Counted from the stretch's first letter, positions 8,112-14,046 are shown. The stretch is 16,183 nucleotides of DNA from DATBIS01 sp036556805 (GCA_036556805.1 DATBIS010000135.1:1-16183), one strand, 5' to 3'. Numbers and translations: made by a program. The notes: generated from the sequence alone by a model not told the origin.

Positions 8112-8140
8112 ATTGTAGCTCCGCATGGGTTTCGGACCAA
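8112..8140 (-). promoter_or_regulatory. sigma-70-like promoter of panB
   Basis: On the minus strand TTGGTC (8140-8135) and TACAAT (8117-8112) are separated by exactly 17 bp, the best match to a vegetative -35/-10 promoter in the window. The predicted start site is about 35 bases before the panB ATG, leaving room for its Shine-Dalgarno. It faces away from the rpsF promoter in the same gap. Confidence 0.7.
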
Positions 8141-8178
8141 CGTGCCGGCCGCGTGAGCGCCGAGCTGTCAGACCCGGG

Positions 8179-8187
8179 TGCTAGCGT
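8179..8187 (+). promoter_or_regulatory. extended -10 promoter of the rpsF operon
   Basis: TGCTAGCGT is an extended -10 (TGN followed by TANNNT) and is identical over nine bases to the element before trpD. Transcription would start near 8194 and include the whole structured leader of rpsF. A second hexamer, TACACT (8202-8207), would start inside the leader and remove the 5' arm of its main stem, so it is the less likely choice. No clear -35 is visible. Confidence 0.5.
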
Positions 8188-8205
8188 CCTGGGTCGTCAC
8201 GTACA

Positions 8206-8267
8206 CTCTGGACGTCTCCCAGAGACTCCTGCTCCCCCTCGAGGGGGGCCGTCCAGACCAGAGGAGG
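8206..8267 (+). promoter_or_regulatory. structured rpsF leader, candidate S6:S18 autoregulatory RNA
   Basis: An outer 8-bp perfect stem pairs TCTGGACG (8207-8214) with CGTCCAGA (8250-8257). It encloses two small hairpins: GTCTC/GAGAC (8214-8226, competing for base 8214) and CCCCC-TCGA-GGGGG (8234-8247). A CCG (8249-8251) sits directly 3' of the apical hairpin; a CCG in this setting is characteristic of the known S6:S18 leader bound by the S6-S18 complex. An alternative stem CTCTGG (8206-8211) with CCAGAG (8258-8263) would replace the outer stem and reach the first bases of the AGGAGG (8262-8267). This gives an on/off geometry for translation. The family assignment is inference. Confidence 0.5.
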
Positions 8268-8272
8268 TGGGT

Positions 8273-8635
8273 TTGCGGGAGTACGAAGCCATGCTGATCC
8301 TGCCCGCCGAGGCAGACGAGTCGGTCGTCGCGACGGCGGTGGACCGCATCGCCAAGAGCGGCGGTGAGGTCACGAAGACCGACCGGTGGGGCCGCCGGCG
8401 ATTCGCGTTCGAGATCGACCACCAAACCGAGGGCTACTACGTCGTCGTGCAGTTCACGGCCGACCCCGGACGGCAGGTCGAGATGGAGCGGACGCTCACC
8501 CTCGCCGACGAGATCATCCGGTTCAAGGTGCTGGTGCGCCCGCCGGTGAAGCCGAAGAAGCCCGACCGCCGGCGCGAGGCCTCCGAGGCCGCCGCGGCCG
8601 ACGAGCAGAAGGAAGCTTCCCCCGCTCCCGCCTAG
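8273..8635 (+). CDS. rpsF: 30S ribosomal protein S6
   Basis: 120 residues. S6 binds the central domain of 16S rRNA together with S18. The protein begins REYEAMLILPAE and continues with KTDRWGRRRFAFEIDHQTEGYYVVVQF and the IIRFKVLVRP strand, all typical of S6, then ends in a charged Ala/Glu/Lys-rich tail. The start is TTG at 8273-8275: an AGGAGG lies five bases upstream and the family starts exactly here, whereas the next ATG would remove the conserved first strand. It is first in rpsF-ssb-rpsR-rplI, the common bacterial order, and lies behind a structured leader. Confidence 0.96.
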   Translation: MREYEAMLILPAEADESVVATAVDRIAKSGGEVTKTDRWGRRRFAFEIDHQTEGYYVVVQFTADPGRQVEMERTLTLADEIIRFKVLVRPPVKPKKPDRRREASEAAAADEQKEASPAPA

Positions 8636-8663
8636 GGAGCGCGGTGCAGAAAGGAAAGCCGAC

Positions 8664-9116
8664 ATGGCGAGCGACAACCAGATCACGGTGATCGGGAACC
8701 TCACCGACGACCCCGAGCTCAGGTACACGGCGAACGGGGCCGCCGTGGCGAACTTCACGGTCGCCCACAGCACGCGTATCCGCGACGCCGCCGGCAACTG
8801 GTCGGACGGGGACACCTCGTTCTTCCGCGTGAACGTCTGGCGCGGCCTGGCGGAGAACGCGGCCGAGTCGCTCACGCGAGGCACCCGGGTCGTGGTGACC
8901 GGACGCCTGCGCCAGCGTTCGTGGGAGAACCAGGAAGGCGAGAAGCGCACGGTGATCGAGATCGAGGCCGACGACGTCGGCCCCAGCCTGAAGTGGGCCA
9001 CCGCGAAGGTCGAGAAGACCTCCCGTTCCAGTTCCTCTGGAGGGGACTGGGGCGACCGGGTGACCGTGCCGGCGGGAGCCACCGAGCAGGAGGAGACACC
9101 TCTGGATGGCGGGTAA
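8664..9116 (+). CDS. ssb: single-stranded DNA-binding protein
   Basis: 150 residues. The OB-fold domain fills about 1-115: NQITVIGNLTDDPELRYTANG, then FFRVNVWRGLAENAAESL, GTRVVVTGRLRQRSWE and TVIEIEADDVGPSL. SSB coats single-stranded DNA as a tetramer and recruits replication and repair proteins through a C-terminal acidic peptide ending in Pro-Phe. Here the tail is only about 30 residues and ends EQEETPLDGG, with no terminal PF. The last codons overlap rpsR by 11 bp. Neither other frame at the 3' end encodes a DDxPF-like peptide, so a simple frameshift does not restore it. ATG 8664 follows a modest AAGGAAA. It lies 28 bp after rpsF. Confidence 0.94.
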   Translation: MASDNQITVIGNLTDDPELRYTANGAAVANFTVAHSTRIRDAAGNWSDGDTSFFRVNVWRGLAENAAESLTRGTRVVVTGRLRQRSWENQEGEKRTVIEIEADDVGPSLKWATAKVEKTSRSSSSGGDWGDRVTVPAGATEQEETPLDGG

Positions 9117-9393
9117 GGGACGGGAGCGCGGGGGCGGCAAGGCGCGACCACGCCGAGAGAAGGACGACAAGGGCTGGCAGAAGAAGCAGAAGCGCAAGGT
9201 CTGCATCTTCTGCAAGGACCGCATCGACTACGTCGACTACAAAGACGTGATGACGCTGCGGAAGTTCGTCTCCGAGCGCGGCAAGATCCGGGCGCGCCGG
9301 GTCTCCGGCAACTGCGTGCAGCACCAGCGCGACGTGGCCACGGCCGTGAAGAACGCCCGAGAGATGGCGCTGCTCCCGTACTCGGCGCGATGA
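9106..9393 (+). CDS. rpsR: 30S ribosomal protein S18 (zinc-type, C+)
   Basis: 95 residues; S18 pairs with S6 on the 30S platform. The N-terminal 31 residues are Lys/Arg/Gly-rich. They are followed by VCIFCKDRIDYVDYKDV, KIRARRVSGNCVQHQRD and AREMALLPY, the family signature. Cys33, Cys36, Cys70 and His73 form a putative zinc site, marking the C+ form that in mycobacteria has a zinc-free paralogue used under zinc starvation; no such paralogue lies here. ATG 9106 has AGGAGGAG upstream, inside the ssb coding sequence, and the gene overlaps ssb by 11 bp, so the two are probably translationally coupled. Confidence 0.96.
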   Translation: MAGKGRERGGGKARPRREKDDKGWQKKQKRKVCIFCKDRIDYVDYKDVMTLRKFVSERGKIRARRVSGNCVQHQRDVATAVKNAREMALLPYSAR

Positions 9394-9839
9394 GGATCAT
9401 CCTCCAGAAGCCGGTCGAGAACCTCGGGGCGCCCGGGGACGTCCTCGACGTCGCCGATGGCTACGCCCGCAACTACCTGGTGCCCCGCGGCCTCGCGATC
9501 AAGGCGCACAAGGGTGCCACGAAGCAGGCCGAGACCCTGCAGCGCGCCCATTCTGCGAGGGTCTCGAAGCAGAAGGCCGAGTTCGAAGCGATCGCGTCGA
9601 AGCTCATCGCGAGCGGACCCGTGCGAGTGACGGCCCGCGCCGGCGAGGAGGGTCGACTCTTCGGCTCGGTGACGGCCGCCGATCTCGCGGAGGCGATCGC
9701 CTCCCAGGTCGGCGTGACGGTCGAGCGGAAGAACGTGCACCTCGAGGACCCGATCAAGTCGGTGGGCACGCATGAGGTACGCGTGCATCTCTTCGCGGAC
9801 GTCGACCCCGTGGTGACGGTGGAGGTCGTCGGGGAGTAG
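9390..9839 (+). CDS. rplI: 50S ribosomal protein L9
   Basis: 149 residues, the standard length. The N-terminal rRNA-binding domain carries the L9 signature (ENLGAPGDVLDVADGYARNYLVPRGLA, about 10-36), followed by the long connecting helix (about 40-75) and a C-terminal domain with GRLFGSVTAADLAEAI. L9 binds 23S rRNA near the L1 stalk and helps maintain reading frame. ATG 9390 overlaps the rpsR stop as ATGA. It is the last gene before the gap that precedes dnaB, and a large hairpin begins ten bases after its stop. Confidence 0.96.
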   Translation: MRIILQKPVENLGAPGDVLDVADGYARNYLVPRGLAIKAHKGATKQAETLQRAHSARVSKQKAEFEAIASKLIASGPVRVTARAGEEGRLFGSVTAADLAEAIASQVGVTVERKNVHLEDPIKSVGTHEVRVHLFADVDPVVTVEVVGE

Positions 9840-9849
9840 CGGTCGGGGC

Positions 9850-9934
9850 GCGTCGCTCGCTGCGCGGGGACGCGGCCTGACGGCTTGCTCCGCTCGTTTT
9901 TTCGGCCGCGTCCCCGCGACGACGCTCGCGACGC
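9850..9934. repeat. long inverted repeat after rplI (terminator-like or repeat element)
   Basis: CGCGGGGACGCGGCC (9863-9877) is repeated inverted without mismatch at 9904-9918, giving a 15-bp stem around a 26-nt loop that contains TTTTTT (9897-9902). After an internal loop, a further seven pairs can form between GCGTCGC (9850-9856) and GCGACGC (9928-9934). The T-run is in the loop, not after the stem, so this is not a normal intrinsic terminator, although its place at the end of the ribosomal-protein operon suggests 3'-end formation. The loop shares GCTTGCTCCGC with the menE/regulator gap, hinting at a dispersed repeat. Confidence 0.6.
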
Positions 9935-10151
9935 ACCCCTCCCTGGGCACCGCCACTTCATCGCCTCCGTTCATCGCCGCGCCGCATTTGGAAGTCGAGC
10001 TTCGCGACGGAACCTGCGCGCCGGCGATGGTCTTTCGGGACTCCCGGCCCCTGCCTGCGTTCGCGCGTCGGTCGCCCTTCGGGACATGACTTTCGAGCTG
10101 CATCGCCTTCTCGCGGATCATCGGCGGCGCGACCCTTCGTAAATGTCACTC

Positions 10152-10164
10152 TTGTGATTCACAA
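10152..10164. promoter_or_regulatory. 13-bp palindrome TTGTGATTCACAA, possible operator
   Basis: The sequence is a perfect dyad, TTGTGA and TCACAA around one central base, in the AT-richer part of the gap before dnaB. Such a site would suit a dimeric winged-helix repressor (for example GntR-like), but no regulator is assignable and only one copy was noticed. Confidence 0.35.
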
Positions 10165-10176
10165 TGGTCCCCATGG

Positions 10177-10269
10177 TTATCCACCGGGTATCGGTGCTGG
10201 TCGCGGGTGGAGTGACAGGAAATCTCGGGTGGCGACCTGGGGTGGGGCAATCCACAGGAGTTATCCCAT
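10177..10269 (+). promoter_or_regulatory. DnaA-box-like sites upstream of dnaB
   Basis: TTATCCACC (10177-10185) matches the consensus TTATCCACA at eight of nine positions. CAATCCACA (10248-10256) matches at seven. TTATCCCAT (10261-10269) keeps only the first six. All three are on the plus strand between rplI and dnaB. They could let DnaA influence dnaB transcription. Three imperfect boxes without an obvious unwinding element are too little to call an origin. Confidence 0.35.
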
Positions 10270-10291
10270 GTCCCCGCCGCGGCGTCGGGCG

Positions 10292-10297
10292 TAGCGT
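10292..10297 (+). promoter_or_regulatory. possible -10 element (TAGCGT) of dnaB
   Basis: TAGCGT, the same hexamer as before rpsF and trpD, lies 35 bases upstream of the dnaB GTG, leaving a short leader that includes a purine-rich Shine-Dalgarno. No -35 is evident. Confidence 0.35.
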
Positions 10298-10332
10298 CAC
10301 CCGCCGGGCTTCGATCGGCGGAGGGGGGGACC

Positions 10333-11688
10333 GTGGCGCGCACGGCTGAGGAGGTTCGGCGCCTCCCGCAGCATCGAGTCCCGCCGCAGAACATCGAGGC
10401 CGAAGAGGCCGTCCTCGGTTCGATGATGCTCTCGCCCGAGGCGCTCGCCGAGACGATCGAGATCCTGCAGCCCGCCGACTTCTATCGGTCGGCGAACGGC
10501 ACGATCTACGACGTCATCCGGTCGCTCTTCGGGCACGGCGAGCCGGTCGACATCGTCACCGTCGTCGAGGCGATGAAGCGCCAGGGCTCGCTCGACGGGG
10601 TGGGCGGCCCGCTCTATCTGCGCGACCTCGTGGACCAGGTACCGACGCCCGCGTCCGCGCCGCACTACGCGAGGATCGTCGCCCAGACGGCCTTGCTCCG
10701 CCGCCTGATCTCCGCGTCCGCCGACATCATGGAGATGGCGTACGCGGCGCCCGAGGACCCCGAGGCGGTCGCGGACGAGGCCGAACAACGCATCTACGAC
10801 GTCGCGCGTCGCGACGACAAGGACGAGGTCGTGGTGCTCCGCGATCTCGTCGACGAGGCGATGATCGACCTCGAGTCGATCCAGAACCGCGAGTCGACGT
10901 ACACGGGGCTGCCGACCGGCTTCCGAGACCTCGACGTGCTCACGTCGGGGCTGCAACCCGGGAACCTCGTGATCATCGCTGCGCGGCCGGGGATCGGGAA
11001 GTCGTCGCTCGCCCTCAACATCGCCGATCACGTGGCCGTCCACGAGCGCTCGCCGGTCGCGATGTTCTCCCTCGAGATGTCGCGGCAGGAGATCGGGATG
11101 CGCTTGCTGTGCACGAAGGCATCGGTCTCGTGGGACACGATCCGGAACCGGCGCGTGACCTCGACGAATTGGAGCCATATCGTGCAGGCAGCCGAGTCGT
11201 TGCACGACGCTCCCATGCACATCGTCGACTCCGGCAACGTGACGATCGTCGACATTCGCGCGAAGGCCCGGCGGATGCGTTCGCGTTCCGAGGGCCTGTC
11301 GCTCATCATCGTCGACTACCTCCAGCTGATGACCCACCATCGGCGTCTGGACAACCGGCAGCAGGAGGTCGCGGAGATCAGCCGGTCCCTGAAGATGCTC
11401 GCGAAGGAGCTCAGCGTGCCCGTGATCGCGCTGTCGCAGCTGAACCGGAACCCGGAGACGCGCGCGGACAAGAAGCCGCAGCTGTCGGACCTCCGCGAGT
11501 CGGGCAGCCTCGAGCAGGATGCCGACATCGTGATGCTGCTGCACCGCGACGATTCCTCGCCCGAGAAGAAGCGCGACACCGAGCTCATCGTCGCGAAGCA
11601 TCGCAACGGCCCGACCGGCAACGTGTCCCTCGTCTTCCGACCCGAGCTCACGAAGTTCGAGAGCGCCGCGCGCGGTCAGGAGTTGTGA
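10333..11688 (+). CDS. dnaB: replicative DNA helicase DnaB
   Basis: 451 residues with no intein, unlike several mycobacterial DnaB proteins. The N-terminal domain (about 12-115, starting LPQHRVPPQNIEAEEAVLGSMM) is joined by a linker to the RecA-like motor. Visible motor motifs: Walker A ARPGIGKSS (217-225), catalytic Glu248 in FSLEM, Walker B LIIVDYLQLM (324-333), the LSQLNR sensor (368-372) and KHRNGPTG (422-429), which holds the arginine-finger region. The hexamer unwinds the replication fork 5' to 3' on the lagging strand. The GTG at 10333 follows a GGAGGGGGG three to four bases ahead. The stop overlaps the next gene as GTGA. Confidence 0.97.
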   Translation: MARTAEEVRRLPQHRVPPQNIEAEEAVLGSMMLSPEALAETIEILQPADFYRSANGTIYDVIRSLFGHGEPVDIVTVVEAMKRQGSLDGVGGPLYLRDLVDQVPTPASAPHYARIVAQTALLRRLISASADIMEMAYAAPEDPEAVADEAEQRIYDVARRDDKDEVVVLRDLVDEAMIDLESIQNRESTYTGLPTGFRDLDVLTSGLQPGNLVIIAARPGIGKSSLALNIADHVAVHERSPVAMFSLEMSRQEIGMRLLCTKASVSWDTIRNRRVTSTNWSHIVQAAESLHDAPMHIVDSGNVTIVDIRAKARRMRSRSEGLSLIIVDYLQLMTHHRRLDNRQQEVAEISRSLKMLAKELSVPVIALSQLNRNPETRADKKPQLSDLRESGSLEQDADIVMLLHRDDSSPEKKRDTELIVAKHRNGPTGNVSLVFRPELTKFESAARGQEL

Positions 11689-12377
11689 CCGCGGAGGGCG
11701 CGCCCACCGCGGCCGAGCGGCGTCGCGTCCGCACGATCCATCGCCGCCTGCAGCGACGGTTCGGCCCCCTCGAGCCCCCACGACGCACCGACCCGCTGGA
11801 GGAGCTCATCCTCACGGTGCTCTCGCAGCACACCTCGGACCTCAACGCCGGCCGCGCGTTCGACTCCTTGCGCGCCGCGTTTCCCGCGTGGGACGAGGTG
11901 GTTCGGGCTCCTCCGACGGCGGTCGCGAGCGCGATCCGGTCCGGCGGCCTCGCGAACACCAAGGCGCCGCGCATCCAGGCCATCCTGCGGACCGTGTTCG
12001 AACGGGACGGCGCCTACGACCTGTCCTGGCTGCGGGACGCGCCCGACGGCGAGATCAGGGAATACCTCACCTCGCTGCCGGGGGTGGGCCCGAAAACCGC
12101 CGCCGTGGTGCTCGCGTTTTCATTGGGCCGCTCGGCGATGCCGGTCGACACGCACGTGCACCGGGTGGCGACGCGGCTGGCGCTTCTGCCGCCGAAGACC
12201 ACGGCGACGCGGGCGGACGGCATCCTGCACGAGCTCGTGCCCGCCCCGATCCGCGTGGAGCTCCACGTCGGCCTCATCACGCTCGGCCGCGAGATCTGCA
12301 AGGCCGGCCGCCCTCGGTGCGAGGAGTGCCCATTGAAGGACCTGTGTCCGACCGCCCCGCTCTATCTCGGGACGTGA
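11685..12377 (+). CDS. nth: endonuclease III-like DNA glycosylase/AP lyase
   Basis: 230 residues of the HhH-GPD family. The helix-hairpin-helix SLPGVGPKTAAVVLAF carries the catalytic Lys137, and the GPD loop MPVDTHVHRVATRL carries Asp155, matching K120 and D138 of E. coli Nth. A [4Fe-4S] cluster motif C-x6-C-x2-C-x5-C is formed by Cys205, 212, 215 and 221. The helix LTVLSQHTSDLNAGRAF resembles a subgroup with LSQ(N/H)TSD rather than E. coli LSAQATD. It should remove oxidised pyrimidines in base excision repair; another HhH-GPD specificity cannot be excluded. The GTG start (11685-11687) overlaps the dnaB stop; its AGGAG is only two bases away. The 3' end overlaps the convergent gene by 16 bp. 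Confidence 0.88.
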   Translation: MTAEGAPTAAERRRVRTIHRRLQRRFGPLEPPRRTDPLEELILTVLSQHTSDLNAGRAFDSLRAAFPAWDEVVRAPPTAVASAIRSGGLANTKAPRIQAILRTVFERDGAYDLSWLRDAPDGEIREYLTSLPGVGPKTAAVVLAFSLGRSAMPVDTHVHRVATRLALLPPKTTATRADGILHELVPAPIRVELHVGLITLGREICKAGRPRCEECPLKDLCPTAPLYLGT

Positions 12378-12841
12378 GGCGAACCGCCTGAGGATCGCCA
12401 CGACGCGAGTGCCTTCGCCGCGTCGGGATGGCCGTCGGCCGCGAGCGCTTCCAGCGCCACGCCGATCGCGTCACGCTCGGCGCGCGTGAGCAGCTCGTAC
12501 TTCGACCGGGCGAACTCGATCAGGTCCCCCTCGTACATCTCCGGCAGCAGCGACCAGACCGTCGAGTCGACGGCCGCCGCACCGCCGTGCGAATGCCGCA
12601 GCGCGAACCGAAGGTACGCGGGAAGGAAGCAGCGATAGCCTGCCGCGCTCAGGAACGCGAGCGCCGCGTATTCCCGCTCGATGACGGCGTCCGGGACGTC
12701 GCGCCATCGCTCGAACGCATACAGGCCTTTGAGGTCGCTGTCATCCGCGCATCGAGGATGCAGGAGCTCCTCGTTCGTGGGACGAGGAACGCTTCCAAAC
12801 GCGCGCTCGAGTGCAGCGATTCCCTCGGCCGGCGTCGTCAC
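12362..12841 (-). CDS. DUF6714-like protein of unknown function
   Basis: 159 residues, soluble, with no signal peptide or membrane helix. Segments such as RPTNEELLHPRCADDSDLKG, ERWRDVPDAVIEREYAALAF and LSAAGYRCFLPAYLRFAL resemble the small uncharacterised family I know as DUF6714, recognisable by a (F/L)xxAGxRxxLPAY core. The name is from memory and should be checked. The frame stays open upstream through the tRNA gene, but GTG 12839-12841, with GAGG six bases ahead, gives a sensible start just after it. Only 16 bases separate it from the tRNA-Gly 3' end on the same strand, so one transcript may carry both. Its 3' end overlaps nth by 16 bp in convergent orientation. No function can be assigned. 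Confidence 0.75.
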   Translation of the reverse strand: MTTPAEGIAALERAFGSVPRPTNEELLHPRCADDSDLKGLYAFERWRDVPDAVIEREYAALAFLSAAGYRCFLPAYLRFALRHSHGGAAAVDSTVWSLLPEMYEGDLIEFARSKYELLTRAERDAIGVALEALAADGHPDAAKALASWRSSGGSPHVPR

Positions 12842-12857
12842 GGTGTCCTCGGTTGGG

Positions 12858-12928
12858 AGCGGGTGAGGGGAATCGAACCCCCGTTTCAAGCTTGGGAAGC
12901 TTGCGTTCTGCCATTGAACCACACCCGC
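12858..12928 (-). tRNA. tRNA-Gly (anticodon CCC)
   Basis: On the minus strand a complete cloverleaf folds: acceptor GCGGGTG/CACCCGC, D-arm GTTCAATGGCAGAAC, anticodon stem CAAGC/GCTTG with loop TTCCCAA giving anticodon CCC (reads GGG), a four-base variable loop, T-arm GGGGG-TTCGATT-CCCCT with one G-T pair, and discriminator U73, which is usual for glycine. CCA is not encoded; the bases after U73 are CCC. Length is 71 nt including the discriminator. Confidence 0.96.
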
Positions 12929-12959
12929 ATGGCCGGTTCGCCGGAGCGATCCGCGACCC

Positions 12960-12965
12960 AGTCTA
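12960..12965 (-). promoter_or_regulatory. possible -10 (TAGACT) for tRNA-Gly
   Basis: TAGACT on the minus strand ends about 31 bases before the mature tRNA 5' end. It fits TANNNT but has no recognisable -35. Confidence 0.3.
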
Positions 12966-13001
12966 GCGACCCGCCGGAAGGCTCGTGTGGCGAGTTTGAC
13001 C

Positions 13002-13010
13002 TGCTAGCGT
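13002..13010 (+). promoter_or_regulatory. extended -10 promoter of trpD
   Basis: TGCTAGCGT (nine bases identical to the rpsF element) ends ten bases before the trpD ATG. No Shine-Dalgarno lies between, so the mRNA would have a leader of only a few bases. Confidence 0.5.
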
Positions 13011-13020
13011 TCCCTCCCTC

Positions 13021-14046
13021 ATGGCCGAGCCCGATCCCGACCTCTGGCCGCACGCGCTCTCGAAGCTCATCTCGCACCACGACCTCTCCTCCGAGGAATC
13101 CGCCTCGGTCATGCGCGCGATCATGGCCGGCGAGGCGTCGCCGGGACAGGTCGGAGGGTTCCTCATGGCCCTCCGCACCAAGGGCGAAACGGTCGACGAG
13201 ATCGAGGGTCTCGCGCGCACGATGCTCGAGTTCGCGAGGCCGGTGGACCACGACCTCGACGTGGTCGACACGTGCGGTACCGGCGGCGACCGGTCGGGCA
13301 CGTTCAACATCTCGACGGTCGGCGCGATCGTCGTTGCGGGGGCCGGGGTGCCGGTCGCGAAGCACGGCAACCGTGCCGCCTCCAGCCACTGCGGGTCCGC
13401 CGACCTCCTCGAGGCCCTCGGGGTGAAGATCGACCTGGACGCTGCCGGCGTCGCTCGATGCCTCGGCGAAGCGGGGATCGCGTTCATGTTCGCCCCGGTC
13501 TTCCACCCGGCGATGGGCCACGCGGGCCCGGTGCGGCGCGAACTTCGCGTACCGACGATCTTCAACTTCCTCGGGCCGCTCACGAACCCGGCGCGACCGT
13601 TCGCACAGATCGTCGGGTGCTCCGACGAGCGGATGCTGCCGCTCATGGCCGAGGTGCTCGCGCGGCGAGGCACCCGCGCCAAGCTCTTCCGCGGCGAGGA
13701 CGGTCTCGACGAGCTCACGACGGCCGGCATCTCGACCGTCTACGACGTGCGCGACGGCGACGTGCGCGAGACGCACCTCGATCCGTCGACGCTGGGGCTT
13801 GCACGCGCGACGGCCGCCGACCTCGCGGGCGGCGACGTCGAGCGGAACGCCGCGATCGCGCACGAGGTGCTCGACGGCAAGCTCGGCCGCGCGCGCGACG
13901 TCGTGCTGCTCAACGCTGGCGCGGCGCTCGAGGTCGGTGGGAAGGCGAGCGACCTCGCCGATGGCCTCGAGCTGGCGTCGCGTTCGATCGACGACGGTGC
14001 GGCGAGAGAGGTCCTCCAGCGCTGGATCGCGGTCTCGAACGGGTAG
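13021..14046 (+). CDS. trpD: anthranilate phosphoribosyltransferase TrpD
   Basis: 341 residues. TrpD joins anthranilate to PRPP, giving N-(5-phosphoribosyl)anthranilate, the second step of the tryptophan branch. Conserved motifs: CGTGGD (85-90) and the following RSGTFNIST for PRPP, KHGNRAASSHCGSADLLEALG (114-134), NFLGPLTNP (182-190), and GEDGLDEL (225-232). These distinguish it from the TrpD2 class and from thymidine phosphorylases of the same fold. No other trp gene is nearby, so it stands apart from a trp operon, as in many actinobacteria. ATG 13021 is the only start that fits the family; it lacks a Shine-Dalgarno and is probably read from a leaderless or very short-leader mRNA. Confidence 0.96.
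   Translation: MAEPDPDLWPHALSKLISHHDLSSEESASVMRAIMAGEASPGQVGGFLMALRTKGETVDEIEGLARTMLEFARPVDHDLDVVDTCGTGGDRSGTFNISTVGAIVVAGAGVPVAKHGNRAASSHCGSADLLEALGVKIDLDAAGVARCLGEAGIAFMFAPVFHPAMGHAGPVRRELRVPTIFNFLGPLTNPARPFAQIVGCSDERMLPLMAEVLARRGTRAKLFRGEDGLDELTTAGISTVYDVRDGDVRETHLDPSTLGLARATAADLAGGDVERNAAIAHEVLDGKLGRARDVVLLNAGAALEVGGKASDLADGLELASRSIDDGAAREVLQRWIAVSNG

Larger units (their letters stand above)
9935..10332. other. long non-coding gap upstream of dnaB
   Basis: No convincing gene is seen on either strand; the open frames here have no recognisable protein sequence. From 9935 to about 10135 the DNA is GC-rich with short direct repeats of TTCGGGAC. From about 10135 it becomes noticeably richer in A and T, with the 13-bp palindrome at 10152-10164 and DnaA-box-like sites at 10177-10269. 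A TAGCGT -10-like hexamer (10292-10297) and the dnaB Shine-Dalgarno GGAGGGGGG (about 10320-10329) close the gap. Confidence 0.6.

Noticed and set aside
8202..8207. TACACT as the main rpsF promoter -10
   Set aside because: It would start transcription around 8214 and remove the 5' arm of the perfect leader stem. The upstream extended -10 TGCTAGCGT keeps the structure whole. It could still be a secondary promoter.
5195..8635. A very long plus-strand open frame (over 1,100 codons) running into rpsF
   Set aside because: Its sequence before rpsF is a low-complexity Arg/Asp/His-rich shadow of the minus-strand kinase and panB genes, which have clear family motifs. Only the last 120 codons, from TTG 8273, are real.
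9050..9116. Frameshift in ssb hiding a normal acidic PF tail
   Set aside because: Both alternative frames at the 3' end were read and neither encodes an acidic peptide ending in PF before rpsR.
9237..10121. A 294-codon minus-strand open frame covering rplI and part of the gap before dnaB
   Set aside because: It lies antisense to rplI and rpsR, has no recognisable domain and has shadow-like composition. The part in the gap is more simply a non-coding palindromic region.
10140..10332. Chromosomal replication origin before dnaB
   Set aside because: Only three imperfect DnaA-like boxes, no 13-mer AT-rich unwinding repeats and no dnaA, dnaN or rpmH nearby. Kept as possible DnaA-related regulation only.
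12842..12922. Longer start for the DUF6714-like protein inside the tRNA-Gly gene
   Set aside because: The added residues are translated tRNA sequence. GTG 12839-12841 with its own GAGG lies just after the tRNA.
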